Assembly: GCA_026008535.1 (NCBI GenBank)
Contig: BRKX01000004.1
Location: 37,328,501 to 37,392,500, forward strand
Length of the DNA: 64,000 nt
Origin: Perilla frutescens
Lineage: Eukaryota; Streptophyta; Magnoliopsida; Lamiales; Lamiaceae
Direction of reading: 5' to 3'
Shown: positions 45,409 through 57,406 of the stretch, piece by piece
Layout: every line of letters begins with the position of its first letter
Position numbering within the stretch: position 1 is the stretch's first letter
Position numbers and translations under genes: made by a program
The notes under the pieces: model-generated
The model's input: only the letters and a program-made list of their open reading frames with translations
What the model was told of the DNA's origin: nothing
Databases searched by the model: none

Positions 45409-46012
45409 AATTATTATGATAGAGAACCATATTGAGTTAACCTTCTGTATATTAATAAATATATATATTTTTTGCTATGGGCATAACAGTAAATACGTTA
45501 ATATGCAAACTATTTATTGAATTATCAAGCATATTTCAGAAATTAAAATTCCCACTGAGTGTTTTCTGGCACTCAGCCCATCTATTCTTCATAATATTTT
45601 CAGGTATTAGATGACGGCTGGCAGCTGACGTGGACCAATGTGGATTTCTTATTTTGTTGACCCTTTTATTATTTTTAATTATCGATTATGTATATTTGTG
45701 GTCAATAAATATAATTTCTTTATGCTTCCGCTTCATGATTTGAAAACAATTAACTATTTTATGGACATTTGTGGATGTTGTGGGTTTTGGGCGCATTTTA
45801 AATGTCGAGAGTTGAATTTTGATTAGTCTTGGTCATACAGGTTTGAATAGTAAACGCATGTGAGCATGGGTATTTAAATATTTTAAATGGAATGCTGCCC
45901 AAATTTTTAAGATCCAAAGAAAATGTTTATTTAGAATTGAGAAAAATTTTATGGTCTACTGTTTTGGTGTGTGTTTCGTTAGCACTTGGGCTTTCGGGTT
46001 CGGGTCGCTACA

Positions 46013-46017
46013 TAACA
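46013..46017. repeat. Target site duplication (right) of the gypsy-like element
   Basis: TAACA, identical to 32523-32527. Confidence 0.85.
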
Positions 46018-46340
46018 GCTGACGGCGAGTTAACACGTGAGGCACACATGAGTTATAGGAACCCTAATTTCAGAAGATCCCCAAATTAACACAACTAACT
46101 CGACTTCTATTCCCCCCCTCCCCCTCCTAAAAAAAACTACCATCTTCTACCTTCAAATCCATGAGAAATACATCAAATTAACCTGAAAATCCCCAAAGCT
46201 TGTCGCGGAAGTTGGAGAAAATTGCAAGAGCACTTGCTGTGGAAGTTGTCGCATCTTCCAGGTCGCGAATTTGGAGGCAATTGGCTGAAATTTCTTGTAA
46301 TTTATCGTAGCTCTGAAAACATAAGTTAATAATGATTTGA

Positions 46341-49300
46341 ATGAAGCATTACGTACAACTATCACACCCAGATTACAGTAAGTTTCCTCGCCCAATTTCT
46401 CTACAATTTTCTCTCAGTTTGTGTGTGATTTTTGTTTCTCTAAATTTAGTATATATTTTTTTAGGGCCCTATGATTATTGCTATACGATGAAGCTAAAGG
46501 ATGGTGGTATGGTGGTTAGTGATTGTCGTGAATTAGAGTATTTAGAGGGCACGATTTTTGCGTTTGATTTTGTAGACACCCGTAAATGGTGTTTTAAGTA
46601 CTTAGAAGGTCTATGCAAACAAATAGGGTATCTGGGGTCTAAGAAGTTTTATGCAAAAGATGAAAAAGGAAAGTTGAAGCCTGTTGTCTGTGAGTTTGAT
46701 ACCTGGAATATGATAATAGGGGCTGCAAAAATGAGAGAGTTCTTCATGTATTTGGAGGGTGAAAGAACAGTGGTTAAGCTGAATGGAGATGATGTTGTTG
46801 GGGAGGTAGTGTACTTAGATGATGCAGAAGGTGATTTACAAACAATAGGAAGTTCTACAACTGTTGAGCAGGTTGTGAAAGTTACTGGGGAGTCCACAGC
46901 AATGGAGACACAACCTGAAGATGAAGTTGTGCCTCATAATGTTGTTGAAGAGCAAGTTGTGCCTGTGAAGGTTGTTGAAGACCAATATGTGCCTGTGAAG
47001 GTTGTTGAAGAGAAAGTTGTGGTTGTGAAGGTTATAGAAGACCAAGCTGTGACAACTGTTTTTTATGACCTTGCTCTGACTCTACAAGAGATGGATAAGC
47101 AGTCTGTAAATTTTGCTGAAGAGCAGGATTTTAATGTTGTTGTGGAGCAGGCTGTGACAGAAGGGGTTGAGTAGGTTGTAATGGGAACACAACCTGCAGA
47201 ACAAATTTTGAATCCTATTGAGGAGTCTGCAATGGAAACACAACCTGCAGAACAAAGTTTGAATCCTATTGAGGAGTCTGCAATGAAAACACTGCCTGAA
47301 GTTGATATTGGCATAGAGCAAGAAGCTGGTGGTATTGATGGGAATGTGTAAGAGCATGTAGAGGTTACTGAGACAGAGTTTGAAGATGGTGGTATTGATG
47401 ATGCAATGATAGAGGGATTAGCTGCAGAAATTGATAAAGAGTATGGGGTTCAATACTTAGGGCAGACAGAGATGGAAGAGATGGTAGTTTCAGATAGTGA
47501 AGATGAGGATTTCACTGCAGAGGAGGATAGTTGTGATGAGCTAATTGATGATATAATATTTGAAGAAAATATTAACAAAGATGCTGAATAGGTTGGCACA
47601 GCACTTGAAGGGGCAAATGTTCAGTACAAAGTAGGCCTTTCAAAGATGTTGTTAACAGCTATTCAGTAAGGGTAAGAAGGCCTACAAAGTTTGAAAAGAA
47701 TGATGCAAGGAGGATATATGTTAAAGTATAAAAAGAAGGATGAAGGGTGTGGTTGGCATATGAATGCTCTTAAGGTGAAAGATGAAGCTTCTTTTCAGAT
47801 AAGAGAAATAGATCTCACACACACATGTGCAAGACAGTACCATGTGGACAATGCAAGGGCAAGTTGGTTGGTACAAAGGTTTGAGAAATCCTTTAGGTGT
47901 GATCTAAAGAAAAGTGTGAAGGGGTTTAGGAGTTCTGCCATTGCAGAGCTTGGTGTGTACATATCACCTCACCAAGCTTTCAGAGCAAGGCAAAAAGCAC
48001 TGAAAATAATTGAAGGAGACACAACTGATCAATACTCAAAGTTGTGGGATTATGCACAGGCACTAAGGGATAAGAATCCAGGCTCAACTGTGATTCTTCA
48101 AGTTGATAATACACCTAGTGGCAGCAGCTTTAAGAGATTTTATGTTTGCCTCCAGGCTACTAAAAATGGCTTCATGTCAGGTTGTAGGCCATGGATTGGA
48201 GTTGATGGCTGCCATCTTAGAGGATCAGTGGGGGGTATTGTTGACTGCAGTGTGTATGGATCCAAATAATGATCCATACCCTCTGGCATATGCAGTTGTT
48301 GAAGTTGAGAACAAAGATTCATGGGAATGGTTCTTACAGTTGTTGAAGGAGGACTTGTTAACTGAGAGAGAAGATGTCTACACCTTCATGTCAGATAGAC
48401 AAAGGGGTTGATTGGGGCATTTGAGAAGGTATTGCCAAGTGTGGAGAATAGGTTCTGTGTTAGACTCTTGCATGGGAATATAAAGAGGGCTGGATTTAAA
48501 GGCCAACATTTCAAGAAATTGTTATGGAAAGCTGCAAATGCTACCACAGTTGCTAGTTTCCATAATGTGATGCTTCAGATTGAGGAAATGGACAAGAAAG
48601 CTCTTGAGTGGCTGCAGAAGGGTAAATCAGCCAAAGAATGGTCCAAATCACATTTTTCAACATTTAGAAAATGTGATACATTGGTCAATAACATGTGTGA
48701 ACAATTTAACTCATGTCTTCTAGAGGCTAGAGAGAAGCCAATTTTAACTATGTTGGAATGGGTTAGAGAGTACATGATGACTAGGCTTTAGAAAAACAGA
48801 GATAGGGCTGAGAGATTGTGGGAATGGAGAGTTGTTTGTGCTAGAATAAGAAAGTTAGTGGGGAAATATATGGAAGCCTCTGCAGACTCCATTCCCACAA
48901 AGTCTAGTGAGAATAGATATGAGGTGTCAACTTTTGATGGCTCAAAATATACTGTTAACATGGAGCTGCATACATGTGCTTGCAGAAGATGGGATTTGAG
49001 TGGAATACCTTGTAAGCATGCCATCAGTGCCATTTATGCTGAAGGAAAAGCTTTTGAAGACTATGTGCACTCATGTTATTCTGTTGAGACTTATAACTCA
49101 GTCTATGTGCATGACATATCTCCAATGAATGGAGATGACCTATGGGAGAAAGCAGGCTACATTCCACCACTCCCACCTTCTTTTGCAAAGAAGAACAAGG
49201 GCAGGACTCAGAAGGAAAGGAGATTTGGGCCTAATGAAAAACCAAAAAGGAAAAGGAGGGGCAGTGGTACTGTTCAGAGAATGGGGAAACAGTACTGTGG

Positions 49301-50007
49301 AATCACTTGTAATTTCTGTGGAGAGAAAGGGCACAACCAGCTAGGATGCAGATTGAGAAAGGTAAATTATTGCATGTTTCATCTTAGCTATTTACTTCAT
49401 GTAAATTGAAAACTAATGTTTGTTATGTGCGTGTTTTATTTAGGAAAATTTCAACACTGAAGCAACACAGCCTCAACTTGAGAAAGAGAGTGCAGCTGCA
49501 CAGAAGGATGCTCAACCATCTACTCAGTTTGAGGAGGAGATGACACAACATGATTGTCCTCCTTCAACCCAAGAAGATGATGCAACTTCCAGCATGTTGC
49601 CAACTACAAAGCAAGGAAGAAAAATGCTTGTAAGATCATTATCATTTTCTTCTAATTATCTCAGTTTAATGACTTTAATTCTCTGCACATATTTTCATGT
49701 TCTTAATTAGGCAAGGAAGAGACCTAAGTTTGCTAACAACCCTGTGGATGATGGTCCTGCTCAAGAGAAGTCAACAGCTTACACCATTTCAAGTGAAATT
49801 AATGTTGTGCAATCTTCTGCTAGGGAGCCTCCTATCTCCCAACCTTCTACTGGTTTTCATAGCTAAAAGTTCATAGGGACTTCTTCAGCTGCTGCAAATC
49901 AACCTCAAGAAATAGATTCCATGAGGGTGGTCACCAAAGGAGGCAAAAATTTTGTGCATACTTCAAGCTTGAGAGCTGCAGCACAGAAGAAGAGGAAGAA
50001 CAGATAA
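46341..50007 (+). pseudogene. MuDR-type (MULE) transposase, broken
   Basis: DDE transposase of the Mutator superfamily, now non-functional. An N-terminal region (DGGMVVSDCRELEYLEG, from 46491) is of the PB1-like type common in plant MULEs. It is followed by an acidic, repetitive Val/Glu segment, a MULE N-terminal zinc-binding region (CGWHMNA, DLTHTCARQY), and the catalytic core with WIGVDGCHLRG (first Asp, about 48190) and FMSDRQRG (second Asp, about 48395). A SWIM zinc finger (CACRRWDLSGIPCKHA, 48974-49021) and a CCHC knuckle (CNFCGEKGHNQLGC, about 49312-49350) come next. Introns are likely at 46378-46464, 49362-49443 and 49630-49710. In-frame stops at 47172, about 47349, 47589, 48789 and 49864, and frameshifts near 47650, 47730, 48265 and 48408, show decay. 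Confidence 0.85.
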
Positions 50008-50640
50008 GATTTCAGGCTTCATTTGGTGTTTTTGGTTTAATTTGATGTTTTTGAAAAATTAACTTGTTAACACTGAAAAGTCATGTGTTTGGCTTCATGT
50101 TTTTGAACAAATACTCTTTAATGTTATGGTTGATACTGATTTTGACAGTTTTTTTTCTAGACTGGTACTTTTTAATGATACAAGTGATATCTTTAGACTT
50201 TTGTGTGATACTTTTTATTATTACGATTGATATTGTTTTTTACGGATTTTTGAGTTATGGATTTTTTAGATCTAATAGGATGTTTTGTATTGCGGATCCA
50301 CCAACGTTTGAACATTTTAATATAAATGACCCCATAATTTAGGCGAAAAGATCATTTTTGTCATTTTTCTGGCAAAAATGTTAGTCCGTTATATGAGTCT
50401 CTAGCTCACTTGAGAGTCAATGTGATTGAAATCGACCAAAATGATTTTTTTCACCTAAATTATCGGGTCATTTTTGTTAAAATGTTCAAACGTTGGGAAT
50501 TAAATTGTTAATATTAAAGGTTGGGTTATTTTTGTTAAAATATCCAAACGTTAGGAATTAAATTGTAATTATTAAAACATTAGGTTATTTTTGTTAAAAC
50601 CTTCAAACATTGGGAATTAAATTATAATTTGCCCAGTGTT
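50008..50640. other. 3' flank of the MULE, likely its terminal region
   Basis: It contains three diverged tandem units of about 70 bp (near 50460-50635) with TTTTTGTTAAAAT.TTCAAACGTTGGGAATTAAATTGTAAT-type sequence. The end TTTGCCC near 50634 could be the outer border. No target duplication was confirmed. Confidence 0.4.
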
Positions 50641-51379
50641 TTTTAAATACACTATAATTTTTTTCTTTACACGCCACTAATTAAAATAATTCAAAAATAG
50701 TTATTTGTAGAATTATTTAAACACCCTTATTAAATAATTATTCATTATAATAAATATTATTTAATTAGGATTTATAATAGTTTTTTAGCATTTATTTTTA
50801 AAATATTTAGTTAATATTTGATTATTAGTGCCGACTATACCATAATTAGGGTAGAAGATCCTTTCCTCTGGTTTGCGGTTGCAGAAATATAATCGTGATC
50901 GAAACTAACATCGATAAATATTAAATCATAGTCTAATTTAATCTGCCCACTATTAAATAAGTGTTGGCGTCTACCTTGGGGCTTGTGCTTATGTTGGAGA
51001 GCTTCATGCCGAAGCTATCCCAAATGAGATGCGCTACGTCGACGACGTATCATGCAAAATGACAATACTCACCTTTAATTTAATCAAATCGCTCAATACT
51101 TCTAAATACCTTGAATCAATTCACACCTAACGTCTAGAAGACCCAATCCACAATTTTCCATATTTTAGGTATATAATATTTTTAATGTATAATTAATGTA
51201 ACAATATTAAAATTATGCGTGGAAATATTATTTTTAAACCGGCAATTGATGTTCATGTGTGTGGTAAAACTCTATCTATATCATTAGTAGGTGGAAAATA
51301 TTAATATTATTATTAACATTTTTTTTTCCATGTCGATTATATATAGAATATCGCATGATTATATTTAATGGCCATTCAT
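50641..51379. other. Intergenic, no recognised feature
   Basis: AT-rich; no coding frame above background and no TIR found. Confidence 0.45.
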
Positions 51380-51870
51380 GTTGTTCATTCCGCATGGCAC
51401 TCGTCTCCATACAAAGGAGTTCAAAATCTTTATGATCGAGTTCGATTTATTGAAGTTCTATTTTGATTTTTTTTTTTGCTTTATCTCTTCATCTAATTTT
51501 CTGCTTTATCTCTTCATCTTTCTGCATAAACTTTTGGTCGAAAAGTTGTTGCATCTTTTTCTCATATTTCATCGACTACTTTATCTTCATTGAATTTGCT
51601 TTTGGGTTAGCCCAATTTTTTTTGCCCTTTATTGTTCCATTGGACGAGACCAATAACATTTCAATATTTGTATCCAAATTCATTGAAGTATTCCCTCCAG
51701 ATTCATATATTCTAGCAAGCAACTTCTTGTTAGATCAATGCTCCATCTGTTGGGGCTCATTTTTCCAACTTTATCTCAACCCTCCATACGTGTATGTACT
51801 TGAAATCTTTTTTGGGTGCATGTTGCACTACTTACCATTTGTTGCTTCTAAAACATTAGCGTTACTCTGA
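51380..51870 (-). pseudogene. Possible relic of a NAM-associated/trihelix-like protein
   Basis: The minus strand reads RPMEQ(stop)RAKK and then KYEKKMQQLFDQKF, KDEEIKQK, ELDHKDFELLCMETSAM, a pattern like the RP-G-K-AK and Lys/Glu-rich helix with a final methionine-rich motif in plant proteins associated with PIF/Harbinger-type ORF1. Several stops interrupt it. The + strand open frame (135 codons at 51463) is Phe/Leu-rich antisense of this. Low certainty. Confidence 0.3.
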
Positions 51871-51949
51871 CCACTAGATCGATTATTATAAAAATTATTG
51901 TACCATTCAGCAAATAAGTTAACTTCGTGTATTACTATTAGGAAATATT

Positions 51950-52115
51950 TTATCAAATCAAAATTTTCCATTGCTCAATGTTAAAAATTCGTCGTTAAAA
52001 TGATTTAATGACAGATTAATGACAGACTTGCTCCATTGTTAAAAATCTCATCGTTAGTTATTTTAACGACAAAATTAAGGACATAATAAAATTAATAACA
52101 AAATTTTATGTCACT
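51950..52115. mobile_element. CACTA-family relic
   Basis: AATTCGTCGTTAAAATGATT, ATGACAGATTAATGACAGAC and CTCATCGTTAG match subterminal motifs of the element at 18500-19522. No termini remain. Confidence 0.4.
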
Positions 52116-52117
52116 AA

Positions 52118-52245
52118 AATTGATCTCCAAAATCAGCGCGTGAGACACGCCTGCCATTAATCCAACATTTGCTCCTCGCAAAAATCGAACACGCGACCCC
52201 CAGGAATGCGTAGCTTTTATACTATGCACGAAATCAAGTGTAGTA
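52118..52245 (-). repeat. Possible tRNA-derived SINE relic
   Basis: Minus strand: GCATAGTATAAAAGCTACGC (A-box-like) then CCTGGGGGTCGCGTGTTCGA (B-box-like GTGTTCGATTTTTG), at roughly tRNA spacing. Poorly conserved and unsupported by a second copy. Confidence 0.35.
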
Positions 52246-53874
52246 ATGTATATTTATGTTAATATTTAGATAAAATATACACATACACACGAAAAATATT
52301 GTGCTCTATTAAATTTTTTGTTTCTAAATTAAATAATAAATTGATAATGTTTATAAATATATTTTTTAAAGTTTACTATAGATTTTTTTAAATATAAGTA
52401 TATTATTTAATCAATATTTTCTATGTTGTATTAAAATCTTAATATGATATTTACTTCATTTATTTAATATATTTTTCTTACTTCTTTAACTTACACTTTT
52501 ATTTTTTAATGCTATAGCTTTTAAATTATTAATTCTTTTTATTTATAAGCTAAATAATTAGATTAATAATATTTTTAAATAGCATTTATAATCTTTAATG
52601 TTGTATGTTTCTTTTAAAATATAATTATATTATTTAATTTTTTTTTATGCATCAAAATGTTAAAATGATTTTTACATCATTTATTTAATATGTTTTTTCT
52701 TTCTTCTTCAAATTACAATTTTTAAATGTTAATTTTAGATTATATATTTTTTATTTTAATTAAAATTTTAAAAATTGGCTATATATATTAGATTATTTTA
52801 ATTAATTTTCCCAAATACAATATATTTATAATTAATAATACTTATAAAAATAAAATTAAAAAGATGAAAAAAATTACGAAATTCAGGTCGGGAATGGCCC
52901 GTGAATTTTTAGGCCTGAAACCTCTTGGGCCAGGTCCCCACATCACATTTGGTCCATGGGCTCGGTCGACCCCAGCCATTTGACTACTCTATTTTAATGC
53001 TATGTATTTGAGACTTTTATTCTTAAACTATTTATGTATTTGAGATTTTTAGTGTATAATTTGATTATACAGCATTGTCTTGTGAAGAAGTGCTTATTTT
53101 ATTATTACAAAAAAGTTGAAAGTTGGACATAAAATGGCCCGGTAGCCCGTGTATGAGTTGGGCTAAATAGGAATAAAAGTGGCTTGTCAGTATTTTGATT
53201 CGAGTCGAGCAGGGTCATTTGACAATTATAGACAATACATATGTGTATAAGCAATTCTATACACAACCCATTTTTCTTTTTACAGTCTCATGCATATTTA
53301 AAATATAATTAACTTTTTAAATAGATTGAAATTGTTAAACTTGCACAAATAGTAGTGTTTTTTACTTGTGTTCACGTTGGTGTAAGAACAGTTATATAAA
53401 CAATGCAGTGAATAACAATAAATAAATAAAGCAACTAAAGAACTCATGTAGTGATAACCCATTTCACTTAAAACCTACTCTAAGAACCTCTGTCCACTAA
53501 GAAACAATCCACTAATCTAGTACAAAATAACTTGTATTACACGCCGTCTTTTCTCTCTTTCATATTCTCTTTCGTGAATTGAAGTATGAGATCCCCTCAT
53601 ACTCTAGAATCCCTTTAGTTCTCACAAGTAAACTCTCCCGAGCTACTTCTATCCAAATCACTCAGAAACCTAAGTGTTAGAAAGAGTTTCTAAACACTAG
53701 TACAATAGAATTCATGTTGAACACTCAAATGAAAACTCTAGCTTCAACCACAAACTTAAGCTCCAAACATGTAGAGCATTAGAAAGAATACAACTCTGAA
53801 TTCTTACACTTGGTCGACACACAAACTATGATCTGCATCGTCTTTATTTATAGAGAAGTAAATTGTCTTTGCTT
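52246..53874. other. Intergenic stretch left of the copia element
   Basis: 52246-52860 is very AT-rich. 52880-53230 has GGCCCGTGAATTTTTAGGCC and similar phrases. 53430-53870 (ACCCATTTCACTTAAAACC and onwards) has the look of an old retroelement LTR but has no partner in the window. Confidence 0.4.
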
Positions 53875-55362
53875 TGAAGAATGAAAGGTAGTTTCCTTGT
53901 TCCTTGTTTGGAACGTCTTCTGGATATTTGATGATTTTGATCTTGATCTTCTTGATCTTTCCTTATGTTGGGGTTTTTTCGAATTGAACCACCGCAGGAT
54001 CTAATTGGATGTTCATTAATCCTAATGTCATGTAGATCATAAATTCATGCATCTCATATGTTTTAATTAACCGAGTTCAATTAACAGGCATAGCCGGTTT
54101 AATCGATTCTACTAAAGCGGAAACATAGAAATCGAAAAATGACATACAAATTAAACGACGGGTGGAGGACAAGATTAAAGGTCTAATCTTGTTGTTGTAT
54201 GTATGAAAAAAGACGCCCCACAGTGATATTCCACTCCTTGATCTTCTGTTGTATTCCCGGACTGAATCTAGTTTCAGGGTGGGCTGAAATCTACTAGATC
54301 GGTATGGAATCTGTGGAGATAAAGAGAACACAAGAGGAGCTAATCTATATGCTTAAAATTTCGTCCCCCACCAGCTCTTATATATAAGGAGGTGGGTGAA
54401 ATTTCAGTGTCCCAACCCTACTGGATTTGGGCCTCTATCTCTTTTTCTATCTCTAGTCCATTAAAGTCATATTGGGCTACAACAGGGATCTAGAAGAATA
54501 TTAAATTGGCCTGCTAATTTATTTAATTTCCAATATCCAATAAACTTAGGATATTATTAAATAAATTAAGTATTATTTTTATTTCACTAAAGAAATAATA
54601 CTGACCTACCAATTTAATACATATTTCTGAATATGCTTTCTCCTTTAGTCCAGCCATTCCCCGCGTTTAAGATATAATGCCCATTAATTAATTATGTAAG
54701 CTTCTGAAAACTATAATTAATTAATATCTTATCCTTGAGTAGTACCACACAAGCTTTACTCATGCACGGAATAAATTCCACCTGCAGGGTTTCAGCATGA
54801 ACTTGCATTTCCTCAAGGGGACACCATCAAACTGGCGCATCAGGACATGGTGCCCCTACATATTGCACGATCCATCATAAGTGTAAATGTCACAACCCAA
54901 GATATCGAGATTATTGATCCTTATGAAAGAATTTCACCCTTTGATAAATCAAAGCTGCAAACACTACACGTATATGTCCGCCAACACATAGGGGTTAAGA
55001 ACCCGAACTCTATGGATTCTTATTCTCTCATCTAAGGTCAGAATAGAGAATAGAATCTTAAGTAGATCCTCCTCAATACACTTGACCGTGTATTAGAATA
55101 ATCAGTTAGTCAAGACAAACTAACTATCAGATTATTCTACGGTGTACCGATAGCAGGTTCAGTGTCATCTAGACCGTGAGCCTTTTAATACATTACAAGG
55201 AACCGATGATATGATCTAACCATGTGTTTACCCACACCATATCATCTACAATGTAAGTATAGTGAACATGCATGTAAATATAACAATTTAAATGCAAATA
55301 GTGACAAAACCATTATTAATAATGTATACAAAAGACAGGTCTTCTAGTATACAAAGCCAACA
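53875..55362 (-). repeat. Left (3') LTR of the copia element
   Basis: Matches 61409-62922 almost base for base, from TGAAGAATGAAAGG to CCAACA. Next to it at 55363 lies ATCTCCCACTTATACTT, which on the minus strand is the polypurine-tract-like AAGTGGGAGAT. It lacks 28 bp found in the right LTR near 62837-62864. Confidence 0.8.
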
Positions 55363-55437
55363 ATCTCCCACTTATACTTGAAGCATGTCTTTCAAATATA
55401 AAACAAACTGGCTAACTCTCCAACTCTAACTAAAAAC

Positions 55438-55860
55438 TCAAACGGCAACCCCAGGTCTGCATCTCACTCCCATATTCTCCACGTGACCGTAGAAGGTCTT
55501 AGCTGGAAGGCTCTTCGTGAATGGATCAGCTAAATTGTCCACCGATGCAATCTTGACCACTGCCACATCTCCTCTCTTAACGATTTCTCGTATAAGATGA
55601 TACTTTCTCTCTATGTGTTTACTTGCCTTATGGGCTCTGGGTTCCTTCGAATTTGCCACTGCACCCAAGTTATCACAATATACCGTGATACTCTTAGGCA
55701 AATCAGGAACCATGCTCAAGTCCAACAAGAAGCTCTTGAGCCAGACGGCCTCTTTTGCAGCCTCAGAGGCAGCTACATATTCGGCCTCCATGGTGGAATC
55801 CGCAATACATTTCTGCTTTATGCTCCTCCATGCAATGGCTTCACCTCCCAAGGTAAACAC
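55438..55860 (-). pseudogene. Copia RNase H segment
   Basis: Open frame of about 140 codons. FTLGGEAIAWRSIKQ, DSTMEAEYVAASEAAKEAVW and DNLGAV are the copia RNase H signatures, with the final acidic residue region at ADPFTKSLP. It is out of frame with the RT segment (frameshift near 55925-55935). Confidence 0.85.
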
Positions 55861-55865
55861 ATAGC

Positions 55866-56588
55866 CTAAGGTAGATTTACTCTGATCTTTATTGGATTGA
55901 AAATCTGAGTCCGTGTAACCATAGGCACTAGACTATCAGAGCGGTATACCAATATATAATCTCGAGTCCTTTTCAGGTACTTGAGTATATTCTTAACCGT
56001 AGTCCAGTGACCTTGTTCAGGGTTAGACTGATATCTGGTTACCATGTCGGCTGCATAGCATATATCAGGTCTAGTGCATAACATAGCATACATAAGGCTT
56101 CCCACAGCCGAAGCATATGGAATGCCCTTCATCTCATCTATCTCAGTGTGTGTGTGGGGCCACATATCCTTGGATAGATGAATTCCATGCCTGAAATGTA
56201 TAAAACCTTTCTTGGAATCCTGCATGTTAAACCTAGCTAGCACTGTGTCGATATATGTCACCTGGGATAAGTACAACATCCTTTTCTGGCGATCTCGAAT
56301 TATCTTGATGCCAAGGACGTGTCCGGCTTCTCCCAGATCTTTCATATTGAACTGCTTGGACAACCACACCCTTATGTTAGATAATACTTTCTTACTGTTT
56401 CCAATAAGTAAGATATCATCAACATACAGCACGAGGAAAGCCACCACGTTTCTGTCACTCTTCTTGTACACACAGCTCTCATCCGGACATTGCACGAATC
56501 CATATGACTGGATAACCTCGTCAAATCGGATGTTCCAAGACCTTGACGCCTGCTTAAGTCCATAAATGGATCTCTTAAGTTTGCACAC
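55866..56588 (-). pseudogene. Copia reverse transcriptase, C-terminal segment
   Basis: Begins CKLKRSIYGLKQASR and contains the catalytic LYVDDILLIG box (about 56409-56430). It is in another frame than the upstream RT segment; the break is near 56612-56626. Confidence 0.85.
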
Positions 56589-57391
56589 TAAGTGTTCTTG
56601 GCCTTTAGCAATGAAATCTCCGGTTGCTTCATGTGGATGTTTTCCTCAAGACTTCCATTCAGGAAAGCTGTCTTGACATCCATCTGCCAAATCTCATAAT
56701 CCAAATGAGCGGCAATAGACAAGAGAATCCGGATTGACTTAAGCATGGCTACCGGTGAAAAGGTTTCCTCATAATCGATCCCTTCTTTCTGAGTGTACCC
56801 TTTCACCACCAATCTTGCCTTGAAGGTTTCAATCTTCCCGTCAGCTCCTCTCTTGCGTTTGTAAACCCACTTACACCCAATGGGTTTTACCTCATCTTGT
56901 GGTTCTACAAGCTCCCAGACTTGATTGTGATCCATAGATCCAATCTCAGACTCCATTGCAATTTTCCAAGAATCTGCATCTTTGTCTTGGATCGCTTCGT
57001 CATAGATCCTGGGATCCAATTCATTTAGTCCTTCAGGGAAATCCGAAGATTCACCCAAACCAATGAATCTGTCAGGTTGGCATACAACCCTCCCACTGTG
57101 ACGAGGCAGTTCTTGTACTTCTATGACACGTTGTGCAGTAAATTGTGGTTCCTCTTCTTGTACTGTTGGTGTCAGATTCAAATTTTCCCCTCGAAGTTTC
57201 TCAAGTACTATCTCACTTCTTGGCTTGTGATTTATTAGATAGTCTTCCTCTAAGAATCGAGCATTGGTACTCACAATGATCTTCTGATCCTTAGGACTAT
57301 AAAATAAACCACCTTTTGTTCTTTTAGAATATCCAACAAATAGTCTAACATCCGTACGTGGTGCCAGCTTATCAGCTTCTTTATCCAGCAC
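56588..57391 (-). pseudogene. Copia linker and reverse transcriptase, N-terminal segment
   Basis: Contains FVGYSKRTKGGLFYSP (after integrase), a Glu-rich linker, and the RT start WKIAMESEIGSMDHNQVWEL, GCKWVYKRK and IWQMDVKTAFLNGSLEE with the first catalytic Asp. It is separated from the integrase by an in-frame stop at 57407-57409. Confidence 0.85.
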
Positions 57392-57406
57392 ATGTGTTGG
57401 ACTACC

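Larger units (their letters stand above)
32528..46012 (+). mobile_element. Non-autonomous Ty3/gypsy-like (LARD-type) element with three LTRs
   Basis: Order: LTR A (32528-35724), internal 1 (35725-36879), LTR B (36880-40821), internal 2 (40822-41978), LTR C (41979-46012). LTRs start TGTAACGCCC and end GCTACA. Each internal region begins with a primer binding site TGGTATCAGAGC (initiator tRNA-Met type) and ends with a polypurine tract TTTTAAGGGG(G)ATAGA. The GACGAAATTCTTTTAAGGGG end and TGTAACGCCC start are typical of chromovirus-like gypsy LTR elements. There is no gag or pol. Exact 5-bp TSDs bound the outer LTRs only, so the extra LTR plus internal unit arose within one insertion, for example by unequal recombination. 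Confidence 0.85.
41979..46012 (+). repeat. LTR C of the gypsy-like element
   Basis: 4034 bp, TG...CA, followed by the TSD TAACA. Longest of the three, with an extra (AT)n block near 42254-42270. Confidence 0.85.

Noticed and set aside
46649..47357. Minus-strand frames of 69-91 codons over the MULE
   Set aside because: Antisense of the repetitive acidic part of the transposase gene.
54847..55035. 62-codon frame in each copia LTR (also 62382-62567)
   Set aside because: Conserved only because the LTRs are copies; no domain and no known LTR-coded protein of this kind.
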